64,000 nt of DNA from Maea johnstoni (GCA_963942565.1 OZ012694.1:35434950-35498949), one strand, 5' to 3'. Shown: positions 25,588 to 37,696, numbered from the stretch's first letter. Notes: generated from the sequence alone by a model not told the origin. Numbers and translations are program-made.

Positions 25588-25932
25588 TTAACCCTAATAC
25601 TGCTGGTGGCTGATTTGGCCATTACACAATGATGCAAAAAAAAATCCTGAAAAATGACTGAAACCTTGACAAATGGGTACTCAACTGAGAGTACTCAGCG
25701 AGGGCTATCCAATGAATACCAACATGACAGGGTTTAGATGGGTTTCAAAAATTGTTGCGTCTTTGTACTTTGGACAAAAGTAGCCTCAGCATTACAACTG
25801 ATAACCTATTCATGCTTGGAGCACCTACAAATGGCCTGATAGGTTCTGATGATAACATTTCTCCATCAGATATTTCCTAACTATGCTTTCTTAGGCAAGA
25901 TATTAAAAGATAGTCAGGCATGAATGGGTTAA
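25588..25932. mobile_element. Compound insertion: MITE family 1 (reverse) joined to short family 2
   Basis: 25588 to about 25798 is family 1 in reverse (TTAACCCTAATACTGCTGGTGG ... CCTCAGCATTACAACTG, here split by mutation). It abuts a 131 bp family 2 copy that starts TAACCTATTCATGCTTGGAG and ends GGCATGAATGGGTTAA. The two seem to share one degenerate TTAA at the junction. Confidence 0.7.
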
Positions 25933-26739
25933 TCATCATTGCCTTGAGAATGTGTGTTAAGGGTCGAAGGAAAGTATGTATTAGATTTATGATGGTGTAC
26001 TGTAGACAGCTGGACCTGGTGCAGTCCCATGTTACAGTTATAAATCATGCAGGGGTGCCAGGTTACCTTTCTGCTTATCTTAGTGCAGTAGTTATTGAAT
26101 GCTGAGGGACAAGGTGTGTATTCCGTGAAGAGGAGTCAGAGTCCCAATAGCCTAAGGGCCCTTGGGTATTTCGAGACTTATTCAATAAGGTGAAGAGATA
26201 TGAAAACATGAAAAGGTGCCCCACTTCTTGAAGACAGAAGAAATTACTGCTGTTTTGTTATGTGCTATATTTGTGAAGGGTTGAAAGTGCACTCTATTGT
26301 ACTCTACTGTAGTGCATTGTATCTGAGAGTCATTGTATATTATTCCTCTAAGGATTCACTCTACAGGTAAATTGGTCAATGCCTATAATATGCTGGCTTT
26401 GTAGTGAATATATTTAAATTACAAAGGCATGTTCAAAACATAAAGGGACAGGGGCTCTTGTTTTCTTAAAGGGGAGTGGTTGTTTCCATTTTTAGAAAAA
26501 AAAATTGCAAATGTAGGATTGACAGCAAAAAGGTTATGGTCTTGTATTCTTAAAGTGTGTGATATTCATGTTCCCCTTGTTTTTCTGCTTGGCATAGTGT
26601 CGGTGACCCAACATGATATGTATCCCGCTGGAAGAGAAAGGCTGATAAATGTAATGTTTTTCAATAGCTTTGGCCTTCGGTGCCAGCCATTTATACAGAA
26701 ATCTATCCTGAAATAGCTAGCAAGCATGGCTTTTTCCAC
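25933..26739. other. Non-coding sequence, no gene seen
   Basis: AT-rich unique sequence. Overlapping frames near 26480-26751 on both strands are unsupported. Confidence 0.4.
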
Positions 26740-27260
26740 GACCTTGGCCATAAAACCTGCCTAACTCTGCATTACGCTCTCTGCATGCGCCTATGACATT
26801 GGGAGGTAATCCTAACTGAGGAGTAGTAAACAAATGGCCTGCCTCCACATGGAGAAATACAGCTTTATTTCCTAACCTTCCTTGCTGCGCTGCATGCCTG
26901 CCAGAAGCCGGGAGAAAAACGGCACATACTATATCCTCCTCCCATCACCTCTGCGTGGTTGCCCGGGCGGTTTGTACAGTATTTATTCTGGGAGAATGTG
27001 TTATTAGTGCCACCGGGCACATGTGGGTCTCGTTGGTGGCGAAGATGAGCTGGTATAAGGTCACATTTAGCTGTTGATGGCGCAGTAGTCTCTCGATAGA
27101 TATACGGGTTACATATCGCCGTGGAATACCGATGAGGCGCTCCGAGGTTCGCTGAGCTAGAGCGGCAGGCGGAACGGAATTACAGAACAGCAGCCACGGT
27201 AATCTCAGACAACCTGTGCTGAGAGACGATGACAGCATCGACGCAGACATCCATTGATGG
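26740..27260. promoter_or_regulatory. Unique CG-containing segment upstream of exon A, possible regulatory DNA
   Basis: Distinct from its AT-rich and repetitive surroundings. It has several CG dinucleotides (27040-27250) and no repeats, and ends about 480 bp before the exon A acceptor. A 101-codon minus-strand frame spans 26945-27250 but resembles no family I know. Function is conjecture. Confidence 0.25.
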
Positions 27261-27550
27261 CACGCTAGCTGACAGGGTCTCTTGAACGGAGATAATCAGC
27301 TGCAATAGACAAACTCTCAATTGCTGACAAATCTGGCAACTTTTTATTGCATTTTTTTCCCTGCATATCCTCTGGACCTTTTATGTACATACACACACAC
27401 ATGAAAGAATATTAGATTACATTAGATCTAGCGGAATCTTTCACCTGAAGGAGGTACATGGCATGCATGATTGCATCACTACAGATATCACAGCAATACA
27501 GATATCAACATAAAAACATATTTGGACAAACAGGAATACATAGGTACATG

Positions 27551-27573
27551 GTGGGGGAGGGGGGGGGGGGGGG
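27551..27573. repeat. Poly-G run
   Basis: G-rich run with few interruptions (27551-27590 overall). It could form a quadruplex and may be mis-sized in an assembly. Confidence 0.85.
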
Positions 27574-27737
27574 AGGAGGGCCCTGACATATATACGCACG
27601 CATGCACACAATGCACACAATGCACTCTCCTAATTGCTATAAAATGGTTGAGGTAGATGTATTTATGCAGTATGAGTAGCACTGAATAAGCATCAATATT
27701 GACTAGATCCTTAATCACGTTCTTCTTCTTCTTACAG

Positions 27738-27899
27738 GTCTTGGTAGAATTCGATGACACAGAATGGACACGCAGAGAGTGGATACGAATTTACGATATC
27801 TTCCAAGTATTTCTTGTTGAGAACACCTTAGTGTGGGGGATCCGCGAAGACCCTTTTGCCAAGGAAGCACCATCTGATATCATCCATTGGCCAGGACTG
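27738..27899 (+). CDS. KDM3: KDM3/JMJD1-family histone demethylase, internal exon A
   Basis: This exon of 162 nt (54 codons, phase 0 at both ends) encodes part of the N-terminal region of a JmjC histone H3 lysine-9 demethylase of the KDM3 (JMJD1) family, a nuclear Fe(II)/2-oxoglutarate enzyme. The acceptor is a strong pyrimidine tract (TTCTTCTTCTTACAG) at 27723-27737; the donor is CTG|GTAAGT at 27900. The peptide starts VLVEFDDTEWTRREW, has FLVENTLVWGIREDP in the middle and ends IIHWPGL. From memory, human KDM3B has FVEFDGCNW, LVWAPREDP and AQWPAL in the same order and spacing, directly before TFTPLVDK, which here opens exon B. The 13 residues upstream in the same frame are intronic. Catalytic domains lie in exons outside the recognisable sequence. 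KDM3A, KDM3B and JMJD1C are not separable from this fragment; an invertebrate is likely to have a single KDM3. Confidence 0.92.
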
Positions 27900-27914
27900 G
27901 TAAGTTCATTTTTT

Positions 27915-28036
27915 AATGCCATTGTTTACAGTGACTGCAGACATCATTTCACGTTTTTACATTGACTGAATGCTAGCTTTTATTTCACGTTTTTACAGTG
28001 ACTGACTGCAGTTGTCATTTCACCTTTTCCCCAGGT
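27915..28036. repeat. Short tandem repeat just downstream of exon A
   Basis: About three imperfect units of roughly 45-55 bp sharing TTTCACGTTTTTACA, TGACTGCAG and CATTTCAC, starting 15 bp inside the intron. Confidence 0.75.
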
Positions 28037-28039
28037 TTT

Positions 28040-29150
28040 CTACCCAGTTATCTTACCTCAAAAAAGCCAAACTCTGTTGTTGGTATCTGTCTGAAGAAAG
28101 CATCTTTTGGAATTAAGTTTGAGGAAAAATGTTGATCAGTCCATAATCAGTAATTTTCAAATTCATGTTTTGCTCAAAATATCAGTCAATATTTTCTTTG
28201 GAATCTCAGCAAGACAGGGTTTAGCAATTTTTGGAAACATAAGGTTGTAAAGAGCTAATGAAGAGTGCACACTTCACTATTTACCAAAACCTTATTCTTT
28301 GATATTTGGGTCTCAGATACAGATGTGTATCAATAGAAATATATTCTTTTAAATGGATTAGATTGGAGTGAGGGTTTTCTCTTGGAGGATTAATTAGCTA
28401 GAAATATAGGTTACAGCCTGTCATCCCTTGGTTATAGCATAATGGACTGTTCCTCATTGCAATCGGCCTGGAGCCCTGTCCTGTGTAGTCTGAATAGATC
28501 CATCTTCTGCATGTAATATTTACTGTGCAGGCATGCAAGGAATATTGGATTGTACAAAATCGTTAGTGGGGGGAAGTCACGCAAAGCACACATTGCTCAG
28601 GACTGGCAGGCAGGCAGGCAGGCGGCCCCTGTTCAAGTGCCCAACCACGGGCCATTATTCATAGCTGAAAAGTCTCCTTTGTGCTGGGGAAACACATTTA
28701 ACCCATCCATACCCAGAGAAAATTGGCCTTTTTTCTACTGAAGAAATATCCAAAAATCAGAGGTTGCATTTTCAGAATAGCTGAGCATGGTTAATAGGAC
28801 ACTGCTTCTTTTTGTTTTTACCTATTTCTTGATATTATCTAGCTTTTCTTAGGTATTTGCGGAGGTGTCAAAGCAGAGCAGGGTGCAGTGTACTGGTTAT
28901 TTATGTGTTATTGAGCTTTTAAAAGGTCATTTGCTGAACATGTCATAGTATAAAGAGAGCTTTAAAATAGCAGTGTGCATTGCCAGGAATAGCTCTCTCC
29001 CTTTAAACAGTTCACCCCAGTGCAGCGTAGTTATAAATCAATTTTTATTTGCTGCTTGTGAGAATTGGGTACTAAAATGTCACTACATAGCAAGAGCACC
29101 CTTGGTATAGGGTACTACATTGTCACATCTCACCCTGCCAAGGTTGCCCC
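28040..29150. other. Intron sequence with decayed MITE family 2 fragments
   Basis: Fragments with family 2 words occur at about 28110-28215 (AAAAATGTTGATCAG, TTTTCAAATTCATG) and at 28698 (TTAACCCATCCATACCCAG). The tract 28608-28625 is a short CAGG repeat. No exon seen. Confidence 0.4.
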
Positions 29151-29345
29151 TTAACCCTTCCAGTTCTGAGGCTACTTTCATCCAAATTTTTAAAAACTGT
29201 TTAAAACCGGTCATGTCGGTATTCATTGGATAGCTCTCACTGAGTACTCTCAGATGAGTACCTATGTGCTTATGTTCAAGTCATTTTTTCAGCTTTTTTA
29301 TCATTTTGTATTGGCCAAATTAGCCACCAGCAGCATAAGGGCTAG
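29151..29345 (+). mobile_element. TTAA MITE family 1, copy
   Basis: It starts TTAACCCTTCCAGTTCTGAGG and ends CACCAGCAGCATAAGGGCTA, so the final TTAA is mutated. The conserved GAGTACTCTCAGATGAGTACC hairpin block is present. Confidence 0.8.
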
Positions 29346-30084
29346 GTTTAGGTAAATATCATCTGCCTGCTAACCAATAGTGCCCCATCAGCCTTGTGGC
29401 CAGTAGGATGTCTGGACACCTTGTGGCACCCTGACCATGGGAAATTACATCTCAGGAGCCAAACATTTTAGTCAGGAATTTCTGTTCAGTGTCAATTTCA
29501 AACACATAATTGAAATTTATCTCCGAAATGAATACTCATTTCAACCTGCATTGATGAGGATATTATTTAAATCTATAGTGAACTCTAAGTAAAATCTGAG
29601 TAAAAGTTTTGCCTTTTTCTGTCAAAACCCGCCATCTGTCCAATAACATTAGTTCTTTACTTAGGCTACATACAGTCAACATTTAAGTATGTTTATTATT
29701 GCCGACATATTGACCTGGTTCCCTCCCGCCTCCTGTACATATTCCACACATGTTAGAGACAATGAATTAGCACATACACACTGACAACAAAGCCCTCTTG
29801 TTGTTGTTGTAGTGGTATGGCCTGCAGGTCATTCCAGAGAGCTCTCACATGACGGTGGTGTGTGACGGCGGCCAGGCGAGGGGGAGCCTGATTTAGTTGC
29901 AATGCATGTGTTCGTTACTCCACCACCATAGCCCGCAGCCTCTTGACAGGAGCGGGTCAGCTGGCAAGCAGCTCATTTATTATGCGCAGAATGACAGCTT
30001 AGTGGTTTGAGCGGGAGATTTGGATTCCGCAGCACTGCTGGGGCCTGCCTCTGAGGCTATAGGAAATGGATCCCAGGTGTTTAT
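29346..30084. other. Intron sequence, no gene seen
   Basis: Unique sequence; 29810-30070 is GC-richer. Nothing recognised. Confidence 0.4.
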
Positions 30085-30106
30085 AGTGATAATAATGATA
30101 ACAATG

Positions 30107-30149
<43 letters not shown>

Positions 30150-30178
30150 TAATAATAATGATATTATTAATAATAGTT

Positions 30179-30254
<76 letters not shown>

Positions 30255-30265
30255 TAATAATGATC
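30085..30265. repeat. (AAT)n/(GAT)n microsatellite
   Basis: An AAT tract with GAT interruptions. Poly-Ile, poly-Tyr and poly-Leu frames on both strands are artefacts. Confidence 0.95.
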
Positions 30266-31479
30266 GTAAGAGGAGGCGGAGAAAGGATATGAGGATGAGT
30301 TGAAAGAAGAGGAGTAGGAAGAGCATTGGCGGGCCCTTGCCTTCTGCCTTGATGTAAAGCAATAAACCAGGGCTGTGTCAGACTTGCCCCTCTCTGAATA
30401 CCCCCCCACCTCCTCTCTTCTCCTCCTACAGAATATGCCCTCTCATCTCTCTCTCTCTCATCTTCCCTAGACTTGCTACTAATCTGTGTTATCTGGCTCT
30501 TTCCCCAGTTTCACTTATCTATCCTGAGTTGATTTCACTCAAGGACTAGTTCTGAATTAATCCTCAAGGGGGACACATTTGAGCTGTCTTTTTTGACACA
30601 AGCTGCAACTCTTGATAACTGTGCTGCCATCTATAGTTTGACAGAGACATCAAACCTACTAACCACCCAGTATATATATATTTACTCAGCCTGAGAACTA
30701 GGCTAATCTTCCCCTGCAACCAATCTTTAACAAAGACCATAAAAACCCACTGCTTGGAGGCCATGAAACTGCCAGGCTGTCTTTGATGACGTCCGGAGTG
30801 ACTGATGTAAAATGGTATCTGATAAGTGCTGCTGTGAGCGGTAACTCGACCCCCTCAGGCCTGCAGTGGTGGTGGTGGGAGCAGCAAGCACTTGTTTGTG
30901 AAGATTGAGAATCTCACAAGAACATATACCACTCTTAACCCATGCTGGTTTTTCTAGAATAATGTTGTCTCGATCTGTGATACTTTTGCAAATAACTTTG
31001 GAATAGATTATAACTTGACAAAATATTCAATGAAGAGATATAGGTTAAGTTTTGATAATACATTCATTCTCCTACGTATCACTGTGACAGAGGCTTCAAA
31101 ACATGCCACAGGCCAAACTCAGGTACAAGTAGTGTTGAATTCTCAGACAGCATGGCCAGTTGAGTCTTTCAGATACTTCCTGTGATATTTATTCTGATAG
31201 TATATTATCAAACATGTTTACTTAAAAAAGGATTTTTCAAATGTAATGTCCAGGTCTTTAATATTGATGTGAAGCATTACATAAAAGTGCCCGCTGGAAT
31301 TGTTTTCAACCAACTGCCACATGTTGGCTATGAAAAGAAGCTGTACTCCAGGACTCTTTTTTTTGTGCAAATACCTGACATTAATAATCAATATTAAATG
31401 AACAATGGTATTAGATACTTGCCACCCTGACATTCCTTCATCTAGGGTCAAAACATCAGTCCCTGATCTGAGAAGAATC
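30266..31479. other. Intron sequence with a partial MITE family 2 copy
   Basis: At 30935 the family 2 start TTAACCCATGCTGGTTTTTC is recognisable and weak similarity continues to about 31080. No exon seen. Confidence 0.4.
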
Positions 31480-31870
31480 AGAGAAGGCGGTGATGAGATT
31501 TAAACGGCAGTATTGCAGCACACCGACAACCTGGGGGATATACGATTAACGATAATTGCATCGCAGTACCCTTCTCCCCCACCTCCAACTGACGGTGGAC
31601 TCACCCGGCGGCGGCAGCAGCAAGCAATTTCCTCTGCACTATTTGCCTGATGAGATTGCTTATATCCCCCTTATGGGTTTAGACAAAGCAATTGGCTTGA
31701 GATCTCTGCTGATCTATAGAGGGGAGGATCTATTGATCCCGTACTGGAGACCCTGGAGAACATGACCTATTTCGTCCAATCAATAGACCGCAGTAGTAGT
31801 GTCTAAAGAGAGCGGGCACATCAGCTGATTGCCATCGCTAATTATTGTAGCCGAGAATACTTGGGTAAAG
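31480..31870. promoter_or_regulatory. Unique intron segment, possible enhancer
   Basis: Non-repetitive, GC-richer than its surroundings. It contains ATTAACGATAATTGCATCG, GACAAAGCAATTGGC and CGCTAATTATTGTAGCC, which resemble homeodomain/POU/Sox-type sites. The regulatory role is speculative. Confidence 0.25.
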
Positions 31871-32592
31871 CTTGGAAAAGGTAAGGATATTCTTAGAAAC
31901 CTTTATTAAAAGAGGCTGCTTTTATCTTTTCTTTTTTCTGTATTTTTCTTCTTTTTTTCAATTTTTTTTCAATTTTTTATTTTTTGGCAATAATGAAAAA
32001 GAAGCATATTAGGCTAGTCTCTTTGCCATTTGTGGCTGAGAGTACATACTAATTTCTTGGATGAATCTTGGAAATGCAAGGATTTTTCTTGAAAGTCTAC
32101 ATGAAAGAGTGGCACATGAAGAATGCTTTTCCCAGTTTTACCTGATTAGAATGTCTTTGAGGGAGCTTAAAAAAGGTAATAAATTTGTTGAAAATAAAAT
32201 ACAGGCTTATTCTATGTTTACCTTTGGACTTTGGATAGTGCTTGGATAAGATTTGGTACAGCTTTCCTTGGAAATTTCCATCTTCGACAGATTTGTCCTT
32301 CTGATAACATTTGTTCCAATTCAGACTCATGTATTGGCAACCACCACCTGTTTGTCCTCTTTCCTAGTGCTTTTTTTTTCATCTTCTGATGTTTCATTTT
32401 AGTGGAAATGAATGAGAAAGCCAAATAGTTACATGATTGTGATAATTTTTCTCTTTCTGAAATCAAAAACCACTCTACCACATGGCCATGACAGTATGAC
32501 CCAACCTTGCCCTAGATTACATTTGCCATAGCAACAGACATAGGAACTCTCACTATCCACTTCCCATGTGACTTTCCCCACATAGTTGTTTT

Positions 32593-32605
32593 GTTGCCCG
32601 GCAAC
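32593..32605. promoter_or_regulatory. RFX-like palindrome with one-base spacer
   Basis: GTTGCCCGGCAAC, two perfect RFX half-sites facing each other with a single central base. A near match, TTTGCCATAGCAAC, lies about 70 bp upstream (32523-32536). Confidence 0.3.
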
Positions 32606-33239
32606 ACTGGGCTATGTCCTGTATATCTCTCCACATGACCAGTTACCAAGAGAGTTATTTTTGAAATGATCCTTGACCTCCAGACTTATTGAATACCACA
32701 GTGTGTCTGTAGAAACCCCACATGGCGACTGTCTGGAGACATTAAACTGCTTTGTTACTGTATATGTACTAAAGATTGGCACCTTTAAAATTTTCAAGGT
32801 ACAATACTTCCTTAACGATATCATATTTCATATATCACCCTGTGCAACTCCACCAGCAACTAACTGATCAATCTCTCCTATCTAACCCTCTCAGTAGAAT
32901 TAACGTTCTATCGAAGGTGTTCTTCTAGATGGAAGTCATGCTAGTCAAATTTGAATACCTGAACAGTGCTCAAAGTGTTTTTTCAAGCCAAAGGGCAATC
33001 ATGGGATGATGGGGCAATAGAAAATATAATGGGCCCTAGATTTAGTACTGGTATCAATATCTCAGTGAAGGATGGGCCACATTGGCCCTTCTAAGGTAAA
33101 TCATTTTGGCTATCAATAAAGGGCACATGAAAAATGACACCTCACCTCTTATCAATCTGAAGCTCTGGTGTAAAGTTTTATTTTCTCTCTGGGAGTTAAA
33201 GCTTAAGTAATTTTGTTTTGATCTAGTAAATTTGCTTTA

Positions 33240-34075
33240 ACTGGTCCATATGGTAGTGAACGTGAAGTGATGGTGTCCACGCTGTGTACAGTGGCAGCAC
33301 CATCTGTTTATTTTGATGCTAGGCTGTGCTGCTATCTGTGAACACATGTCGTAGTGTAGATACCATTACCCGCTATGCTCATGAGTGGCTGCCTCTGCTG
33401 TGCTGCTAGCCTAGTCCTAGGCCAAGAAAATTTATCACTTCTTTAATAACTCACCTAATGTTTATATACTGGTCATTCTAAACTGTCTACCCATATTTAG
33501 TTCTATATTGGCTCACCAGGCGGCCAGTAAGGGTCTATTTGGATTTCTTGTGTGACCACTACTGGTGCCATCTATCAACAGCAACTAAAACTAACACCTA
33601 AATATTGAACAAAAGATAGACCAGAACAGAAAAAAGCACAATATAAGTAAATCATAGACTAGGAGCTAGTCTACTGTGCTGCCAGCCTGGGAATAAGGGA
33701 GGGTGCTATGGCTATTTCTCTAGCCTAGCCAGAGTTTATTACCCCGGTTCACAGGCCAAGTAACATTATACACTTTTAAAATCTAACCTAAAATGTGTCA
33801 TCATCTCAAAAATGATTCAACCCTGACTTTGTTTTATAATTGCTCACCAGGTGGCCACAGTGAGATCTTTCCAATCCATCTTACGAGTGAGGGTTACCTT
33901 GGTGCCATCTATGATTACCCAAAGAAATTGACGCCTAGACATTTAGTGCATGTATTATAGAAACCAAACAGGGAAAGGCATTATTCAGTTATGCCATAGA
34001 CTAGTAGCTAGTCTAATATATGCATAGCCTGGTAGTTTACGTAGTGCTGCCAGCAACCTGCAGATGGCAGGGCAG
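33240..34075. repeat. Diverged long tandem duplication, about 332 bp unit
   Basis: CTCACCAGGCGGCC at about 33511 and CTCACCAGGTGGCC at about 33843 start parallel units. Both continue with GGTGCCATCTAT, CCTAAATATTG or CCTAGACATTTAG, and CATAGACTAGNAGCTAGTCTA. A third, weaker unit precedes them. A further relative (CTCACCAGGTGGACAGG, GGAGCCATCTATAG) lies at 38638-38740. Confidence 0.7.
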
Positions 34076-34499
34076 TAATGAGGTTGTCGAACAGCTCCCT
34101 CTTTAGGGTACTAGAAGAACTGAAATTGACCCTGTTCAGTTAACTGAATAATGCTCAGAGTGCTTATTTGGTATGCCCTCTTCTGGGAATATCTTGAAAA
34201 TCTAGGAAACATTTCTGAGGTGCTTGATTGAAGTTGCTCATTTCAAAATCAATGTCTGATTATTTACTATGAAAATTCACCCTGTTTTCAAGAAACCTCT
34301 ATCTCACCAGCTTGCTGTTCATTTCCCAGTGTGGTGGAGGTGCTGTAGCAGACTTGTTCCGGCCTTGCTGGTGTTATGTAATGTCCAGCCAAGTGTGTAT
34401 ATATATATTCCTGTCTGGTATCTCATTAGTCTGCTCAGCTGACAAGGAACTGTCGCCTGTCTTGTAAATACACCCATCTATGACCCACTTCTTGCCCAT

Positions 34500-35330
34500 C
34501 CCACATACCACAGCTGATAGGTCCACATGTCCTCCACTGGCACTGAGAGGGGCCTCTCATCCTCTGGCCCTGACAGGGGTCTCTCATTCCCTCAGTCTCT
34601 CATTAGGGTTCTGTTCCCTGGCAATTTCTGTGTTCATCTTGGATACATCTGTAGAGACTAGAGGAACTGTGGAAGGCCCTTCACAGTTCCCTAGGGGCTA
34701 AGGGTGGGGAGTGGGGAGGTTTGTGGTGGCTCTGATAGGGGTCTCTCATCCTCCCACGGTAGGGTTCTGTCCCCTGGCTAGTTGTGTGGTCAGCTCTATG
34801 TACTCCTCATCTTGGTTACGTCTATAGAGACTTGAGAAACTGTGGAGGAAGGCCCTTCACAGTTCCCAAGGGGCTAAGGGTGGGGAGTGGGGAGGTTTGT
34901 GGTGGCTCTGATAGGGGTCTCTCATCCTCTTACAGTAGGGTTCTGTCCCCTGGCTAGTTCTGTGGTCAGCTCTATTTACTCCTCATCTTGGATACATCTG
35001 TAGAGACTTGAGAAACTGTGGAGGAAGGCCTTTCCCAGTTCCCTGGGGGCTAAGGGTGTGGAGTGGGGTGGTTTATGGTGCTGGTCAGTTGTTATACCCT
35101 ATATCCTCTTCCTCTTTGTGTCTAGCCCTACAGCAGTGCTTTAAGTATGGGTTAAAGGTGGGGGGGGGGGGGGGAGGGGCAGTGTCCACAGGACATGTGT
35201 TTGAGCTGGTCAGTTCTTGGTCAACTCAATACCCCCTTCCTCTTCCTGTCCTCCCCCTCTCTACCCTCTCATCCAACCAGATTTTCAGGGAGATCCATCT
35301 AGCACCTCAAGAAGTGCTCTAAGGGATAAA
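34500..35330. repeat. Tandem array, about 181 bp unit, 3-4 copies
   Basis: Units share CTCTGATAGGGGTCTCTCATCC, split here as CTCTGATAGGGG and TCTCTCATCC, plus TAGGGTTCTGTCCCCTGGC, TACTCCTCATCTTGG and GGGGCTAAGGGTGGGGAGTG. Spacing between the two best copies (34724 and 34905) is 181 bp. A G-run at 35160-35176 lies inside the degenerate right part. Confidence 0.85.
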
Positions 35331-36119
35331 GGTAAGGTGGGGGGGATCACAGGACATATGGTTGAGCTGGTCAGCCGTTGGTCAGTGTACGGTGTTATTT
35401 TAGGGACTGTAGAGGCGCCTGGTTTGACCTCAGGGTCCAACAGGCGGCTAACATTTACACAGCTGGCATGAGGAGGAGATAGTTGTGTAGATAGTTGAGA
35501 CCACTCAACCAGAATGGCAAACACGGTCATGGCGCCCACGTGGATAGATCATGGAGCAGACCACCGGACAGCAACCCCAAAAAGGAAACCTCACTTTTGC
35601 ACACATGACATACACTGCTTATCATATTAAAGGTCATCTGTTGAAGTATCATCAGATGTATATCATACTTAAATACTTTGTAAACATGCATGACAGGAGT
35701 TCTTCTCAGTTGTGCTTGTTGTTGTTTCATTTGGGGTATGGCTGCAGAACTATCAACAACTGCACAAAATACTAGGTAAAGGTTTGTTTTTGTTGGTTCT
35801 ACATTTCTCCTTGAAATTTTTACAAAAAGGCTCTGGTCCTAAATAAAACATAAATGGTCTGGATGTTTTTGTGTGTACTACAGGCATGAAAGGGTTAAAA
35901 AATTCTACATGTCACAGTGACCCTGCGTCTTCAGCCAGTGTCACTTTTGTCTCCGAAGGATACTACTATATCATGCAGGAAAGACATGCAGGAATATAGA
36001 GAAAAATGCCATAGCTTCTATGTCTGAGAGCCGTCTTATTTCTGGCTAATGGGAATATCATGTGTAAAGTAATAGGGGTAGCTTACACAACATTTTGGAG
36101 AAATGGCTAGGCAAATACA
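35331..36119. other. Intron sequence with right half of a MITE family 2 copy
   Basis: The stretch 35775-35898 ends CAGGCATGAAAGGGTTAA and contains TTTCTCCTTGAAATTTTTAC, both family 2 features. The left end is not found. Confidence 0.5.
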
Positions 36120-36349
36120 GATATTGTAAGTACGGATAATAGAGATAACAATGATGATAATGATGATGTAATCATAATGATGGCAATAATGATGATTATG
36201 ATGATGAAGATGAAAATAATGATGATAATAATAATAATGATATTTTGTTATTTTGTAAATTCACTCTTTATTCCTAAGTTTATATTGTCAAAAGAATCAT
36301 AGATACAGACGACAATTTTTAGCGGACATCTGAAGCATTAAAGGGTTAA
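36120..36349. repeat. (GAT/AAT)n tract followed by MITE family 2 right end
   Basis: Degenerate GAT/AAT repeats run to about 36243. The following 36244-36349 ends GAAGCATTAAAGGGTTAA, consistent with a diverged family 2 terminus. Confidence 0.55.
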
Positions 36350-36354
36350 CATGG

Positions 36355-36570
36355 CAGAAAAGTGACGATAAATAAAACCTCAAATTCCAACATCATCCCT
36401 TTGTGCTTGTCTCCCAGGGCTGTGGTTTTGCGATGATAATCTGGGTGTGTCTTTCTGCCGTGGCATGGGAGAAAGTTGCCAGTCACTTGGGGTTAGGCGG
36501 TTGTTTTCTCCAGGTCCTCTGGTTTCCTCCACCTATTACAACTGGACGCTAATGTTCATGCAGCGCGTAG
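36355..36570. repeat. Dispersed repeat, CCTCTGGTTTCCTCCACC type
   Basis: Contains GAGAAAGTTGCCAGTCACTT, GGGGTTAGGCGGTTGTTTTC and TGGTTTCCTCCACCTATTAC. Relatives with the same order of phrases occur at 54709-54850 and, twice, at 55625-55850; a partial relative is at 37880-37985. Family unknown to me; it may be a short interspersed element. Confidence 0.55.
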
Positions 36571-37086
36571 CGCCCCCACAAAGTGAAACGGCGGCTAATG
36601 TAACTAATTGAACCCCAGGATAGGAAGTTCATAACACTAGGAAAATTGGATTGCGAAACTGGCGATGCCATAAAGTTAACGACATGTAAAGGCGTATTGA
36701 TATAATCATTATTCTTCATCTATTTGAAAAGGCATTAGATTAAAAGATCAAATACAATTTTTCAGCTATTTTGGCGCTCCTTATTGGGTTCTAACGTCAT
36801 TCCGGCTATCCCGAGCCGGTTTGGAGTAGTTAGATAACAGGCGCCAGATTTGATTTGGCTATTTTACTGGCTCGCATGAGGTAGGTAGGTCATAATCAGT
36901 TTCGGGCCTTATGTAAATATGTGGGGTCATTGATAAAAGTGGCCTGGCGGTCTTTTTCAAAGATTTACTCCGGTATTCAGTCACGTAAATGACAGGACAA
37001 AACTCGGAATGCAAGGAACGACCCAAAATAGAGTTACGGGATTTCATCAATATAGCTTTCTTTTCAAACCTAGCTGTCATACAGAT
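36571..37086. other. Unique intron segment, no gene seen
   Basis: Mixed-composition unique sequence immediately left of a tRNA-like relic. The minus-strand frame at 36859-37080 ends at the relic and has no recognised homology. Confidence 0.4.
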
Positions 37087-37158
37087 GGCGCCGTAGCTTA
37101 ATGGCTAGAGCGCCTGCCTGCAGGGCAAGAGGTTGCGGGTTCGAATCCAACTGACCGC
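37087..37158 (+). pseudogene. tRNA-Cys(GCA)-like sequence, degenerate or SINE-derived
   Basis: The 5' half is excellent: acceptor strand GGCGCCG, TA, D-arm GCTT...GAGC, and an anticodon arm CCTGC-CTGCAGG-GCAAG whose loop places GCA (Cys) at the anticodon. The B-box GGTTCGAATCC is perfect. The T-stem, however, pairs poorly (GCGGG against CCAAC), and the 3' acceptor strand (about TGACCGC) does not complement the 5' strand. So it is probably a tRNA relic or the head of a tRNA-derived SINE, not a working tRNA. Confidence 0.6.
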
Positions 37159-37696
37159 AACCAGTATCATCTTTTCCTGCCCAGTCCTTCGTCTGGCACT
37201 TTGAAACATTTCCTACTCCAAATAACGATGTCTATATTTTTATTATTTTTATTTCACTTTACTAAAATGAATTGTTGGTCAAATCCACTGATCCCAGAGA
37301 GAAGGTCTGCCTGAATTGGCGTTCGCTATAAGGCCCGATTTGATTAGTGTATGAAATTCCCTGGTTATAATAAACATTTCCACAGTTGTGAAGTTAGGAA
37401 TTTCTTCGAGAAAATCTATAGTTTAATGAATGTAAGTAATGCCTAGCCTTCATATAAAAATTGAGCTCTGTGAAGTTTAATGGGTGTAAGTATTAATTTA
37501 TATCTGTTGATGAAGGAAATGTTCCATTAAGTTCCCTATGACGTTGGTATTGTCACTTTCATGCACACTTGCGGCACATGACTATTACTTTATGCAACTC
37601 CCACCCATTTACCTTCTATCTGCCCTCTCACACATCTCTACGTGCTGATCAGTGCCCTATCCAATCCCATGTACCTTCCACCTGCACTTTGGGCTT

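Noticed and set aside
37087-37158. Functional tRNA-Cys gene
   Set aside because: T-stem and acceptor stem do not pair, despite a good anticodon arm and B-box.
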